Of a stretch of 14,344 nucleotides of DNA, positions 1 through 7,516 are shown piece by piece. This stretch comes from an uncultured bacterium. GTDB lineage: Bacteria; Cloacimonadota; Cloacimonadia; Cloacimonadales; Cloacimonadaceae. The notes beneath the pieces are model-generated. The model did no database searches, was not told the origin of the DNA, and was given only the letters and a program-made list of their open reading frames with translations. Numbering within the stretch: position 1 is the first letter of the stretch; every line of letters starts with the position of its first letter. The translations under genes were made by a program, and so were the position numbers. The stretch covers positions 1 to 14,344 of the forward strand of contig CALDSN010000210.1 of assembly GCA_937924555.1 (NCBI GenBank). The letters run 5' to 3'.

Positions 1-266
1 GCGCCAAAAAGATGTTTGGAGAATATGGCATTTATTGCGATGAAAAGATGGTGGCACTGGTGGCAGATGACCAACTTTTCATCAAGCCCACCGATGCCGG
101 AAAGGCGTTGCTGGGTGATGTGGAGGAAGCTCCCCCCTATCCCGGAGCAAAGAACTGGTTTCTCATCCCGGAAGACGATTGGGATGATGCCCCACTCTTA
201 AGCGAATTGGTGCGCATCACTGCCCCATTGTGTGAATACCCCAAAAAGAAAAAGGCAAAAGCCTGA
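1..266 (+). CDS. TfoX N-terminal domain protein, 3' end only
   Basis: The open frame enters from the window edge (first full codon at 3) and stops with TGA at 264-266. The visible part reads AKKMFGEYGIYCDEKMVALV, followed by DDQLFIKP, an EAPPYPGAKNWF stretch, DDWDD and a lysine-rich C-terminus. These are hallmarks of the TfoX/Sxy N-terminal domain family (PF04993). Small stand-alone members of about 100-120 residues are widespread, and most have no assigned function; the name comes from a competence regulator. The ATG at 12 is internal to the conserved motif, so the true start lies upstream of the window. It converges with the secreted-protein gene at 319, with a gap of about 50 bp. The family call rests on recalled motifs, not a profile search. 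Confidence 0.8.
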   Translation, partial: AKKMFGEYGIYCDEKMVALVADDQLFIKPTDAGKALLGDVEEAPPYPGAKNWFLIPEDDWDDAPLLSELVRITAPLCEYPKKKKAKA

Positions 267-318
267 TAGGATAGTGAATCCCAACCGGCTTTCGCCACTA
301 TTGTATGATTACTATTTG

Positions 319-2286
319 CTAGAGTTTTACGACCTTGCTTAGCATCCTTCCTTGGGGAGTATCCATCCTGATAAGATAGATACCTTTGGCATGTGTGGAA
401 GCATCCCAGAGATATTCACTCTTGGCATGGGGGCTTAGCTGCACCCGCTCCACAAGCTGTCCCTTCAGATTATATATGGATAGCTGGGAAGAGGCATCCA
501 GCTTGGTGTTCCAAGTGATGTTTGCGCTTTGTCCCATAGGATTGGGATATACGCTGATGGCAGGTTCAAGCTGAGGGATGCTGATGTCGGAATTGGCAAC
601 AATGGTGATATTTACCATATTTGAGGAGGAGGATATGGTGCCATCGCTGTATTGCGCAACCACAAAGAAGCCTCCGCTGCCCATGTTCCAGTTTTCGAAA
701 GTCCACTCTGTGGCAAGAAGTGGATTTATCCCAAGCTCGATGCCATTAAAGAATATCCGATACCTGCTCAATTCCATGCTTGTAACAGGGGCATCCCAAG
801 TTAGATGTATCGTGGTGTTCTGCACATCCGCCACTAAGTTTGTGGGTGGGGCATAGAACACTCCCAGGCTGCCATCGGCATTCATCCGCATGGCGTAGGT
901 ATCGTAGTTGCTTGTCCCCTGTTCCCAAACCCCGCTTAACCACTCTGTGCCATGCGCAGCAAAGGAATAGTGCAGCTTGGGTTCTGTGTTGGAAGCAAGA
1001 TACTTAAACTCCTGATCCCAGGCATTTCCCCCTGCCTCAGTGAAGCACCTCACCCGCAACTGGGGTGATAAGTCAGAGGAAGCCACTCGCCCTTTCTCGT
1101 AAACACAGACAATTCCTTCGGTGCTGATGGTGGCAAAGTGGGGCATGATGGTGAAGAGGCTTAGGGTTTCAGGTTGCAGACCGCTGTCACCCCATAGTTT
1201 TTCACCTGTAAAGCTAAGGCACTGCGCCCCCAAAGCATTGTTGTTCTGATTGGCATCCGTGATCTTGAAGAACACATATACCTTTTGTTGCTCGGCATCC
1301 ACCGTGATCTGAGGATTGTATTGTTGATTGCCCGTGTCGATTGTTACAGCACTACCATTGGTCTCCGTGGTCACATTTCCCAGATGCGTGATATGGCTTA
1401 CATACACCTCATTTATCATGTCGTTATTGCGATCGTCATACCAGGCAAGAACCGCACCCCCTGAGCCATCGGAGACGAAACCGATAATCTGGTTCCAGGC
1501 ACTTATTCCCCCTGCGGTGGAGATGGGATTGTTCCACACTATTTGACCCTGTGGGTTGATGCGGGCAACATAAATATGGCGGGTGGGAGCCCAAAAAGGA
1601 CCGGAATCCAGGTAATACTTAAGCAAGATGTCACCATTGCCGCTCTCCACCAACTGAGGCCAGTTGCAGCCACCTTGATTGGAAGCAATGCTGATGCCCC
1701 CTGCTTGCCATTGAATTTCCCCGGCTGGATTAATCTTCTGAACGCGGACTTCGTCACTGGTGGGACCACCATGCATCCAGGCAACATAGCTGCTGTTATC
1801 GGAGGTATTGAGGATCTTGGGTGAGAAATTGGCATAATCAGTGCTGGTATCCCCGGAGAGAGAGATGCCGTTTGCACCCCACATCTGGGTGAATGGAACA
1901 GCTACTTTGTACACGAAGATATTGTTAGTAACGCTGCGAAGATCTTGAAAAGCCACTATTGCACAATCCTGCCTATCCACCTGCATGTCGTAATCACTTA
2001 GCCAAGAGTCCATGGGATTGGTGCTAACGGGCATCCCTGTGGGGGGATCAATCTGGTGATTGCCGTTGGCATTTAGTTGCATAATCCAGAGCTGATATCC
2101 CCCATTGGCATTATCGAATTGGGTGATATAGCTGTTTCCGGAGGAGTCAATGGCGATTTTGGGGATAACCTGCTCACCATTTCCGTTCGAGATAATGGTG
2201 GGAGAGCTTGCATCAGTGCTCCAGCCTTGGGCACATAGCAGAGCACTAGCGAGAACCAAAATAGTAATGAATACATACGCTTTCAT
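319..2286 (-). CDS. Secreted beta-propeller-like / FN3 protein with T9SS sorting domain
   Basis: This is a predicted exported protein of 655 residues. Residues 1-21 (MKAYVFITIL then VLASALLCAQG) form a type I signal peptide; the cysteine lacks a good lipobox. Residues of about 22-475 contain repeated short motifs such as W.ANGISLSGD, INPAGEIQWQAGG, INPQGQIVW and GEKLWGDSG, spaced like blades of a beta-propeller. Residues of about 478-563 (APPTNLVADV, then LTWDAP) resemble a fibronectin III domain. Residues of about 577-655 carry a type A T9SS sorting domain: SVYPNPM, LSIYNLKGQLVERV, GIYLIRMDT and a final KVVKL. I chose the ATG at 2286 over upstream in-frame codons because the signal peptide starts there and AAGGTAGG lies just before it. 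The protein would cross the inner membrane by Sec and the outer membrane by T9SS. The biological role is unknown; fold calls are by eye. Confidence 0.78.
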   Translation of the reverse strand: MKAYVFITILVLASALLCAQGWSTDASSPTIISNGNGEQVIPKIAIDSSGNSYITQFDNANGGYQLWIMQLNANGNHQIDPPTGMPVSTNPMDSWLSDYDMQVDRQDCAIVAFQDLRSVTNNIFVYKVAVPFTQMWGANGISLSGDTSTDYANFSPKILNTSDNSSYVAWMHGGPTSDEVRVQKINPAGEIQWQAGGISIASNQGGCNWPQLVESGNGDILLKYYLDSGPFWAPTRHIYVARINPQGQIVWNNPISTAGGISAWNQIIGFVSDGSGGAVLAWYDDRNNDMINEVYVSHITHLGNVTTETNGSAVTIDTGNQQYNPQITVDAEQQKVYVFFKITDANQNNNALGAQCLSFTGEKLWGDSGLQPETLSLFTIMPHFATISTEGIVCVYEKGRVASSDLSPQLRVRCFTEAGGNAWDQEFKYLASNTEPKLHYSFAAHGTEWLSGVWEQGTSNYDTYAMRMNADGSLGVFYAPPTNLVADVQNTTIHLTWDAPVTSMELSRYRIFFNGIELGINPLLATEWTFENWNMGSGGFFVVAQYSDGTISSSSNMVNITIVANSDISIPQLEPAISVYPNPMGQSANITWNTKLDASSQLSIYNLKGQLVERVQLSPHAKSEYLWDASTHAKGIYLIRMDTPQGRMLSKVVKL

Positions 2287-2300
2287 GATACCTACCTTCA

Positions 2301-2328
2301 TTAACCGAGCTTTGACTGAAGCGGTTAA
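2301..2328 (-). promoter_or_regulatory. Leader hairpin upstream of the T9SS protein start
   Basis: TTAACCG at 2301-2307 and CGGTTAA at 2322-2328 form a 7-bp perfect inverted repeat. A further CTT/AAG pairing is possible inside it with a small bulge. It lies in the predicted 5' leader of the minus-strand gene, just upstream of its ribosome-binding site. It could affect translation or mRNA stability, or be chance. Confidence 0.3.
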
Positions 2329-2339
2329 CACTCAAACGC

Positions 2340-2368
2340 ATGATCCGAAAAGTTAAAATACTTGTCAA
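2340..2368 (-). promoter_or_regulatory. Candidate sigma70-type promoter for the minus-strand secreted protein
   Basis: On the minus strand a perfect -35 TTGACA (2363-2368) is followed by a 17-nt spacer and GATCAT (2340-2345), which matches 4 of 6 positions of the -10 consensus. A start near 2333 would give a leader of about 47 nt before the ATG at 2286. Promoter rules in this phylum are not well known to me, so this is a consensus match only. Confidence 0.45.
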
Positions 2369-2417
2369 TACAAAGTTCAGCTCAGAAAAGCAGCATGCGT
2401 AACCCGGCAACTTTCTA

Positions 2418-2446
2418 TTGACAATTTCCTGCCTTACCTACATTAT
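2418..2446 (+). promoter_or_regulatory. Candidate promoter for the lipoprotein-ruvX-mltG cluster
   Basis: A perfect -35 TTGACA lies at 2418-2423, followed by a 17-nt spacer and CATTAT (2441-2446), matching 4 of 6 of the -10 consensus. Transcription would begin about 6-8 nt later, at or next to the ATG at 2453, leaving no room for a Shine-Dalgarno sequence. It lies back to back with the minus-strand promoter at 2340-2368. Confidence 0.5.
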
Positions 2447-2452
2447 GAGAAT

Positions 2453-3010
2453 ATGAGGAAGATTGTATTAGCCCTGCTTGCCCTAATCTTGCTCGGAAGC
2501 TGCGACTTGTTTCAAGTTCGGGAATCCGAGCCTCCCGGTGAACCACCACCGTGGAACGATTATGCCTACGATTTAGAGCAGGCTTTGCAGAACCTCGGAT
2601 ACTGTTATACGGATAGCCGGAACAAGATACACTACTCCGGGCTGTTCACGGATAACTACCTGTTCCACTTTGCTCCGCAGGATATTAGTGATTACTCCTA
2701 TGAGCCCACATGGACAAGCGCTCAGGAACAGGATATGATCCAGCTGTTTCATGATAACTACACTGAGGTGGAGCTTGATTCGCTGAAAATTGATGCAGAC
2801 GACCAGATAGGCGAGAACGAAGCTCGCTTTTACAGCAACTATACGCTGCGTGGCTCACCCAGCAGCAATGCCAAGAGCATCATCATAGCTAATGGCAATA
2901 TGGAGCTGCACTTTCGCAGAATTGGCGGATATTGGTATATTGAGCATTGGTACGACTACCGCAGTAACAGCGGGACAACCTGGGGAGTGCTGAAGCATGA
3001 GAACTCTTAA
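2453..3010 (+). CDS. NTF2-like lipoprotein, paralogue 1
   Basis: This is a 185-residue predicted lipoprotein. The signal peptide is a short basic start (MRK), a hydrophobic core and the lipobox LLGSC, with lipidation expected at Cys17. The mature part starts with a Pro/Glu-rich linker (about 21-35), then a domain of about 130 residues: a helical LEQALQNLGY start, GLFTDNYLFHF, a Trp/Gln/Glu-rich central segment and a C-terminal strand ending GGYWYIEHWYD. This layout is typical of NTF2-like (SnoaL/cystatin-fold) domains, and the next gene encodes a clear relative. No catalytic residues can be named and the ligand is unknown. There is no convincing Shine-Dalgarno before the ATG, in keeping with the very close promoter. 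Asp follows the lipidated Cys; the E. coli retention rule for that residue may not apply here. Confidence 0.72.
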   Translation: MRKIVLALLALILLGSCDLFQVRESEPPGEPPPWNDYAYDLEQALQNLGYCYTDSRNKIHYSGLFTDNYLFHFAPQDISDYSYEPTWTSAQEQDMIQLFHDNYTEVELDSLKIDADDQIGENEARFYSNYTLRGSPSSNAKSIIIANGNMELHFRRIGGYWYIEHWYDYRSNSGTTWGVLKHENS

Positions 3011-3584
3011 GCAGCTTTGCCTCTTGCTGCTTATTGCCATACTGCTGAGCAGTTGCAACAATCCCTTCCGTCCTGAACTGAAGGATAGCTCGGGTATTGA
3101 TGATGAGCAGCTTAACAGCACCCCGGAAAAGCTGTTGCACAACTTGGAGAGAGCTTATCAGGAAAAGAACATAGACCTGTATCTCTCATTGTTACACCCG
3201 GATTTCCGCTTCGAGCTTATCGCCAGTGAGGTTAGCCAGATTGGGGTTGACTGGAATAACGACCAAATAAGCGATTCCTGGTGGGGCTACGAGCAAGAAA
3301 GAGAATATACCGTAAGAATGTTCACAGAAGGCTCCAGCGATGGTGTTTACCCCCCTCCTGATGATATCAGCTTGCGCTTGCAGATCCCCCCACAGGATAA
3401 ATGGGAAAAAGACAGCACCGTGGGGCATGAGGATTGGATTATTATATCATGCAACTTCGATCTTATCCTAAGCTATATCGGTACCAATTCCTCGCTAAAT
3501 GCCAATGGCAAAGCAAGCTTCTACCTGCGTCCCGTGGGCAACCGTTGGTATATTGCTATCTGGAGGGATGAATCCTATATATGA
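2997..3584 (+). CDS. NTF2-like lipoprotein, paralogue 2
   Basis: This is a 195-residue predicted lipoprotein with lipobox LLSSC (Cys20). The mature domain starts with LLHNLERAYQEKNIDLYLSL followed by LHPDFRFEL, a classic NTF2-like opening helix and strand. A Trp- and Glu-rich middle follows (SWWGYEQERE), and the end is RPVGNRWYIAIWRDE. It aligns by eye with the preceding protein at the helix (QNLGYCY versus HNLERAY), the central EQ..LF/MF segment and the terminal WYI..W.D motif, so the pair probably arose by tandem duplication. The start overlaps the end of the previous gene by 14 bp, with GGGGAG (2982-2987) as a distant ribosome-binding site, so translational coupling is likely. The stop overlaps ruvX by 4 bp (ATGA). 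Both proteins should sit on an envelope membrane facing the periplasm; function unknown. Confidence 0.75.
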   Translation: MRTLKQLCLLLLIAILLSSCNNPFRPELKDSSGIDDEQLNSTPEKLLHNLERAYQEKNIDLYLSLLHPDFRFELIASEVSQIGVDWNNDQISDSWWGYEQEREYTVRMFTEGSSDGVYPPPDDISLRLQIPPQDKWEKDSTVGHEDWIIISCNFDLILSYIGTNSSLNANGKASFYLRPVGNRWYIAIWRDESYI

Positions 3585-3991
3585 GCATCGAGGGGAGAAT
3601 ACTGGCAATAGATTATGGCGAGAAGCGAGTGGGACTTGCCCTCAGCGACCCGATGCGGATGTTCGCCAAACCTCTTTGCATTCTGGCTAATGATGCAAAG
3701 TTGATACCTGAGTTGCTGAATATTATCCGAACTCAGGGAGTAAGCATGTTGCTGTTGGGAATGCCCTATGCCATAGATGGCAGCCTTACCCCAAAGACTA
3801 TGGAAACCCAAGCCTTTGCCGAACAGCTTACCCAATCTGTAAGCATTCCTGTGCAATGCTATGACGAAAGGTACTCCACCTGTGAGGCGGATGCAGAACT
3901 GAAAAGAATGGGTTACACCTGGCAGGAAGCCAAGAAGGTTAAAGATGCCATGGCTGCCTGTATGTTTCTTAAGAACTATTTGGAACGATAA
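3581..3991 (+). CDS. ruvX: RuvX/YqgF-family pre-16S rRNA nuclease / Holliday junction resolvase homologue
   Basis: The 136-residue length is typical of YqgF. It has an RNase H-like fold. The family signatures are visible: AIDYGEKRVGLALSD with Asp11, GMPYAIDG (60-67) in place of the usual GLP..MDG, YDERYST (94-100) with Glu96, and VKDAMAACMFLKNYL with Asp122. The three acidic residues are the expected metal ligands, so the protein looks active. The family is implicated in 5' maturation of 16S rRNA and was earlier proposed as a Holliday junction resolvase. The ATG overlaps the preceding TGA by 4 bp and the TAA directly abuts the mltG ATG, so translation is probably coupled in both directions. 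A GGAGGG sequence at 3562-3567 is rather far from the start. Confidence 0.93.
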   Translation: MSIEGRILAIDYGEKRVGLALSDPMRMFAKPLCILANDAKLIPELLNIIRTQGVSMLLLGMPYAIDGSLTPKTMETQAFAEQLTQSVSIPVQCYDERYSTCEADAELKRMGYTWQEAKKVKDAMAACMFLKNYLER

Positions 3992-4981
3992 ATGAACAAA
4001 CACAAGATCCTCCTGCTTAGTGCCGTCGCTTTGATGTGCCTAGTTCTCTCCACCTTGGCATACCTTGTACTAATCCCTTCATTCAATGACGAACAGATTG
4101 TTAATGTCCGCTCTGGTGACAATGCCCGTGTGATTGCCAATAAGCTCTATGAAGCGCATATCATTCACAGCCGAACCATGTTCCTGCTTGTTTCCAAGCT
4201 CCGTTCTGCAGACAGAAACCTTAAGCCCGGGAGCTATATCTTTGGTGGCAAAGCAAACCTATGGCAGACGGTAAGCAGACTGCAGGATGGTAAAAGCGAA
4301 ACCATTAACATCACCTTCCCCGAAGGATTATCGCTGTATAAAACCTGTATGCGGGTTGATCGTAGCGGATTAATGCCATTTGACAGCTTGATGAGCGCTG
4401 CTAAAGACCCCATCCTGATTAAAAGACTTACCGGTATGGACATCCCCTCACTGGAAGGCTTTTTATACCCCGAAACTTACAGCTTTTCCATCACCCTCTC
4501 GGCGGATTCCATCCTTGCTACGCAAACCACAGAGTTCTTTAAAAGGCTCAAGGCAGCAGGTATCGAGCCATCTGCTATCCCGGACTTTTACTCCAAGCTT
4601 ATCCTGGCTTCGATTGTTGAGAAAGAAGCAGGACCATCCGGAGAACGGGAGCTTATCGCCGGAGTGTTCCTCAATAGGTTAAGCCGTGGGATGCGCCTAC
4701 AATCATGCCCCACAGTGGACTACATCATGGAGCCGAAAGGCATTAAGAAGGATGTACTCAGCTACCGTGATACCCAAATCCCCTCTCCCTACAACACCTA
4801 TATGAATCAAGGCTTACCCCCCACTCCCATTGCCAATCCCCGCATCGAGTCCATTCAAGCGGTGCTGCACCCCAAGCAAAGCTCATATCTCTATTTCTTC
4901 GCCGACCGCAAGGGCAAGAATATCTTCTCAAACAACTACGAAGAGCACCTGCAGAAGCAACAACGTTACCTAAAGGGTTAA
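3992..4981 (+). CDS. mltG: Endolytic murein transglycosylase MltG
   Basis: This is a 329-residue YceG-like protein. One N-terminal transmembrane segment (about 6-30) anchors it in the inner membrane with the catalytic part in the periplasm. Next comes a LysM-like region (about 35-100) with LKPGSYIF. The catalytic core holds TFPEG (108-112), LEGFLYPETY (154-163) and ILASIVEKEAG, where Glu210 corresponds to the family's catalytic glutamate. FLNRL, SPYNTY, GLPPTPIANP and YFFADRKGKNIFS near the C-terminus complete the signature. The family cleaves nascent glycan strands within the chain and is thought to set strand length. The ATG follows the ruvX stop with no gap and no strong ribosome-binding site, suggesting coupling. 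The ruvX-mltG pairing is seen in other bacteria. It is the last gene before a strong terminator. Confidence 0.95.
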   Translation: MNKHKILLLSAVALMCLVLSTLAYLVLIPSFNDEQIVNVRSGDNARVIANKLYEAHIIHSRTMFLLVSKLRSADRNLKPGSYIFGGKANLWQTVSRLQDGKSETINITFPEGLSLYKTCMRVDRSGLMPFDSLMSAAKDPILIKRLTGMDIPSLEGFLYPETYSFSITLSADSILATQTTEFFKRLKAAGIEPSAIPDFYSKLILASIVEKEAGPSGERELIAGVFLNRLSRGMRLQSCPTVDYIMEPKGIKKDVLSYRDTQIPSPYNTYMNQGLPPTPIANPRIESIQAVLHPKQSSYLYFFADRKGKNIFSNNYEEHLQKQQRYLKG

Positions 4982-5017
4982 ACCCCTCTCTCACACAAGC
5001 TTTTTCCTACATAACAA

Positions 5018-5050
5018 AGAAGCCGGCACCAAGGTACCGGCTTTTATTAT
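5018..5050. terminator. Bidirectional intrinsic terminator between convergent genes
   Basis: The arms AAGCCGG (5020-5026) and CCGGCTT (5037-5043) form a GC-rich stem that continues inward with one mismatch. On the + strand it is followed by TTTTATTAT; on the minus strand by TTCTTTGTT. It lies 37 bp past mltG and 17 bp past the stop of the convergent T9SS-protein gene, so it can serve both. Confidence 0.85.
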
Positions 5051-5066
5051 GTCAGGTGATGTAAGT

Positions 5067-7232
5067 TTACTTCACCATCGTTGCTTTCTTAATAAAACGC
5101 TCACCGGCTGTTTCCATGATGAACATATAGGTTCCACTGCCACATACCTTTCCGTTATCATCCACACCATCCCACACTAAGTTGTTTCTGCCAATACTGC
5201 CTGTCCCGCTAAACAGCCTGCGGATTACCTGACCTCTCATGTTATACACATTCACAGTTGCCTTGGCAGGCTTGGCGAGAGTGTAAGATATCCCCACGGA
5301 GGGATTAAAGGGGTTAGGATAAGGCGTTAACAAGGCAGTGATGTTTGGGACATCGGGAGAGGCATTGTTTGTATCACCATCAACCTTTACCTGTACCGAG
5401 CCATAGAAATGATCAGTTCCATCATAATCCACGCTCTGCAGCCAATACCAATAGATGTTGTCTGCTGCAGCATTGTTATCTGTAAACACATAGCTGGAGT
5501 AGTTGGAGCTATTGGTAGCACTCAGTAAGGGGCTAACCGCCTGAGCGGTGCTAAGGTTGTTGGTCTCAGCCCTCCAGATATAGTATCCGCTTAAGCCGGA
5601 TTCACTCTGGGTTGACCATTGTAGCTTCACACCGTTACTTTGCACGGAAACGGCGTTAAACGAGGATAGTACAACCGGTAATGTTTGAGTATCGCCACCC
5701 GTGATGGTAAACATAGCTCTGTCATCAAGGTCACTGATGGTGGTGGTTGCCCAACGGGGTGATGAGGTAGTGTCCCAAGATTCGGCATATAACTTCTGGC
5801 TTCCATGCTCTATGACAGGAGTGGATATCACCCAGTTTATCCCGTTATCTTCCTCTGGTTCCCAATAGAAGGTTATGGTCTTGGTACCGGTGAAATTCCC
5901 CCGGATATTCCAGCGTCTCTTGATTGCCAAAGGCTTTCCATTATTCACATCTGTGTAGGGGACATAGTCGTTTATCACTACTCCATTGGGGGCAAAAGAG
6001 TGATAGTAGTTATAGCTGTACAATCCATCAATCTTGGACTCGCTACCGATGATTTTCACTTCACCTTCGGCAGTTCCCTCCAACACGGTCACATTACTGG
6101 TCACCGCCAAAGGCACCGTAATAGTCACTCCATTGGGGTTCTCAATATTGAGATTGGCAATGGGAGTCTGCCCATCATCGGGATCATTATCGGGAGTGGT
6201 GCTGAAGTTCCCTGTTTGTTGCTGTGCGGTTCCGTTGAAGGTGTAGTCTGCTTCGCTGCTAAAATTGCGATAGGTTACTTGAACACTGCCGATATCTCCA
6301 GTAGAGTGGATTCCATCGGGATTAGCAGTGGTTACATTACTGCCCTTGCTAAGAGTGAATGTTCCCACCCCATACCAGGCTTTATTGATGATACTCAAGC
6401 CTAGGTCTAATGAGCCTCCGGTATTAACCTTGAACTCATTCACCACATTAACATTGGCGGATAGCTGAACCGGGTGTGTATTATCGATGATAACATTCAG
6501 CACATTAGGGTTCATAGTGAACCCGGTAATTTGAGCTTCTGTGCCATTGAACACATAGTTTGCCCGATCGTAGGTCTTGTTACCGTTAACAGCAATGCTG
6601 CCATCGATACCTAAGGGGTTCGCCGTTGTTATGTTCGCATTGTAACCAACAGAGAAGCTGCCCTGACCTGCGAAAGTGCCCTGAGTGCCAAATTCAAGAT
6701 TTCCTGCAGACAGCAGATTCAAAGCTGTCTTCGATGCCGGCAAAGAACTGATAGTTGCATTGTTCTTCAGGGTTCCACCTGCTTCGATGGTGATGCTGGA
6801 AGAGTTTTTATTAGCAAGCATGGTTCCGTTGTTTATCACCACACCACCGTTGGTAATCCTCAGCTCCTTGAACTCCATTCTGGCATTGGGACCAATTTCC
6901 AAGCTGCAACCGGGATACACCTGCAGTTGATTGCTAATCACCAAAGCAGCGCTTCCAGAAAGCTGTAGAGGACGGTCTATACTGAGATAATGTTTAACAT
7001 ATAACGTCCCAAAAAAGGGAGTGGACGGCAGTTCGGTGGCATTAACCCACTGGCTACCGTTATAAGTTTGCCATAAACTAAGAGTGTCCCAGGTCCCTCC
7101 CCACTTGGTCTGATAATCCCCAAGGGATGCAGCGGATAGTGGTAACAGGGCAACTATGAATATGATGCACATTACCGAGCTTAAAAACCCGGAGTGACGT
7201 AGGCTATGCTTTATGTTAGATAGCGTAGACAT
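5067..7232 (-). CDS. Large secreted repeat protein with T9SS sorting domain
   Basis: This is a 721-residue predicted exported protein. A long signal peptide has a basic N-region of about 15 residues, a hydrophobic core (16-33) and likely cleavage after SAA near 35. Residues of about 75-185 are rich in Gly, Asn and short beta strands (LEIGPNARMEF, ITNGGVVINNGTML), as in beta-helical surface proteins. Two related repeats of about 90 residues follow, near 189-275 and 289-385, sharing TTANP.GI, Y.FNGT and a TGF/TGNF turn. Residues of about 518-615 (LPVVLSSFNA, then VKLQWSTQSESGLSGYYIWR) match the Ig-like domain that commonly precedes T9SS tails. Residues of about 636-721 (TPYPNPFNPS, VNVYNMRGQVIRRL, GSGTYMFIM) form a FlgD-like/T9SS type A sorting domain. 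GGAGG five bases before the ATG supports the start. A surface or adhesion role is likely but not shown; no enzymatic motif is seen. Confidence 0.8.
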   Translation of the reverse strand: MSTLSNIKHSLRHSGFLSSVMCIIFIVALLPLSAASLGDYQTKWGGTWDTLSLWQTYNGSQWVNATELPSTPFFGTLYVKHYLSIDRPLQLSGSAALVISNQLQVYPGCSLEIGPNARMEFKELRITNGGVVINNGTMLANKNSSSITIEAGGTLKNNATISSLPASKTALNLLSAGNLEFGTQGTFAGQGSFSVGYNANITTANPLGIDGSIAVNGNKTYDRANYVFNGTEAQITGFTMNPNVLNVIIDNTHPVQLSANVNVVNEFKVNTGGSLDLGLSIINKAWYGVGTFTLSKGSNVTTANPDGIHSTGDIGSVQVTYRNFSSEADYTFNGTAQQQTGNFSTTPDNDPDDGQTPIANLNIENPNGVTITVPLAVTSNVTVLEGTAEGEVKIIGSESKIDGLYSYNYYHSFAPNGVVINDYVPYTDVNNGKPLAIKRRWNIRGNFTGTKTITFYWEPEEDNGINWVISTPVIEHGSQKLYAESWDTTSSPRWATTTISDLDDRAMFTITGGDTQTLPVVLSSFNAVSVQSNGVKLQWSTQSESGLSGYYIWRAETNNLSTAQAVSPLLSATNSSNYSSYVFTDNNAAADNIYWYWLQSVDYDGTDHFYGSVQVKVDGDTNNASPDVPNITALLTPYPNPFNPSVGISYTLAKPAKATVNVYNMRGQVIRRLFSGTGSIGRNNLVWDGVDDNGKVCGSGTYMFIMETAGERFIKKATMVK

Positions 7233-7300
7233 TTAATCCTCCAAATGCGTATCTGATTATTTTACAATTTGTTGAAGCCAAGCTCATGTATATGCGTACC

Positions 7301-7328
7301 AGTATTTAGCAGGGGGACTCGACGTCAA
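7301..7328 (-). promoter_or_regulatory. Candidate promoter for the 721-residue secreted protein
   Basis: On the minus strand TTGACG (7323-7328) is followed by a 16-nt spacer and AATACT (7301-7306). The -35 is good and the -10 matches only 4 of 6. The leader would be about 60 nt. A near-palindrome (ACTCGACGTCAAGT, 7317-7330, 12 of 14 positions symmetric) overlaps the -35 and could be an operator, or chance. Confidence 0.35.
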
Positions 7329-7427
7329 GTTTAAATCGCTCTTTTCTTCATCCGTAGCAGTGCTATTGCATATTTGCAAGATAAACTGGTTGATATTTCA
7401 TGGTTTTCACTACCGTAAAGTAAGGGT

Positions 7428-7492
7428 CACTTACTATCATTACCTAATCATTGCCTGATCATTACCTGTTAAACATGCAATGATTAGGTATT
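7428..7492. repeat. 11-bp tandem repeat cluster A inside a 14-bp inverted repeat
   Basis: Read on the + strand, four 11-bp units follow each other without gaps: CACTTACTATC (7428), ATTACCTAATC (7439), ATTGCCTGATC (7450) and a decayed ATTACCTGTTA (7461). An inverted copy, GATTAGGTATT (7482-7492), differs by one base from the reverse complement of ATTACCTAATC. As a result TACCTAATCATTGC (7441-7454) and GCAATGATTAGGTA (7477-7490) form a perfect 14-bp inverted repeat around 22 bp. AGTAAG/CTTACT (7419-7424/7430-7435) adds a small hairpin on the left edge. It is non-coding and lies past the ribosomal-operon terminator. Confidence 0.75.
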
Positions 7493-7516
7493 GATCATGT
7501 GTTCCGTGCTTGGAAG

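Noticed and set aside
258..301. Terminator between the TfoX-like gene and the convergent secreted-protein gene (AAAGCC/GGCTTT and ATAGTG/CACTAT pairs)
   Set aside because: Stems are only 6 bp with loops of about 20 nt and there is no T run, so the support is too weak.
2287..2331. Earlier in-frame starts of the 655-residue secreted protein at 2331 or 2301
   Set aside because: They place charged residues ahead of a standard signal peptide and lack a ribosome-binding site as good as that before 2286.
5805..6404. 199-codon open frame antisense to the 721-residue secreted protein
   Set aside because: Its composition follows the opposite strand, no family features or ribosome-binding site are seen, and the sense protein is well supported by domains.
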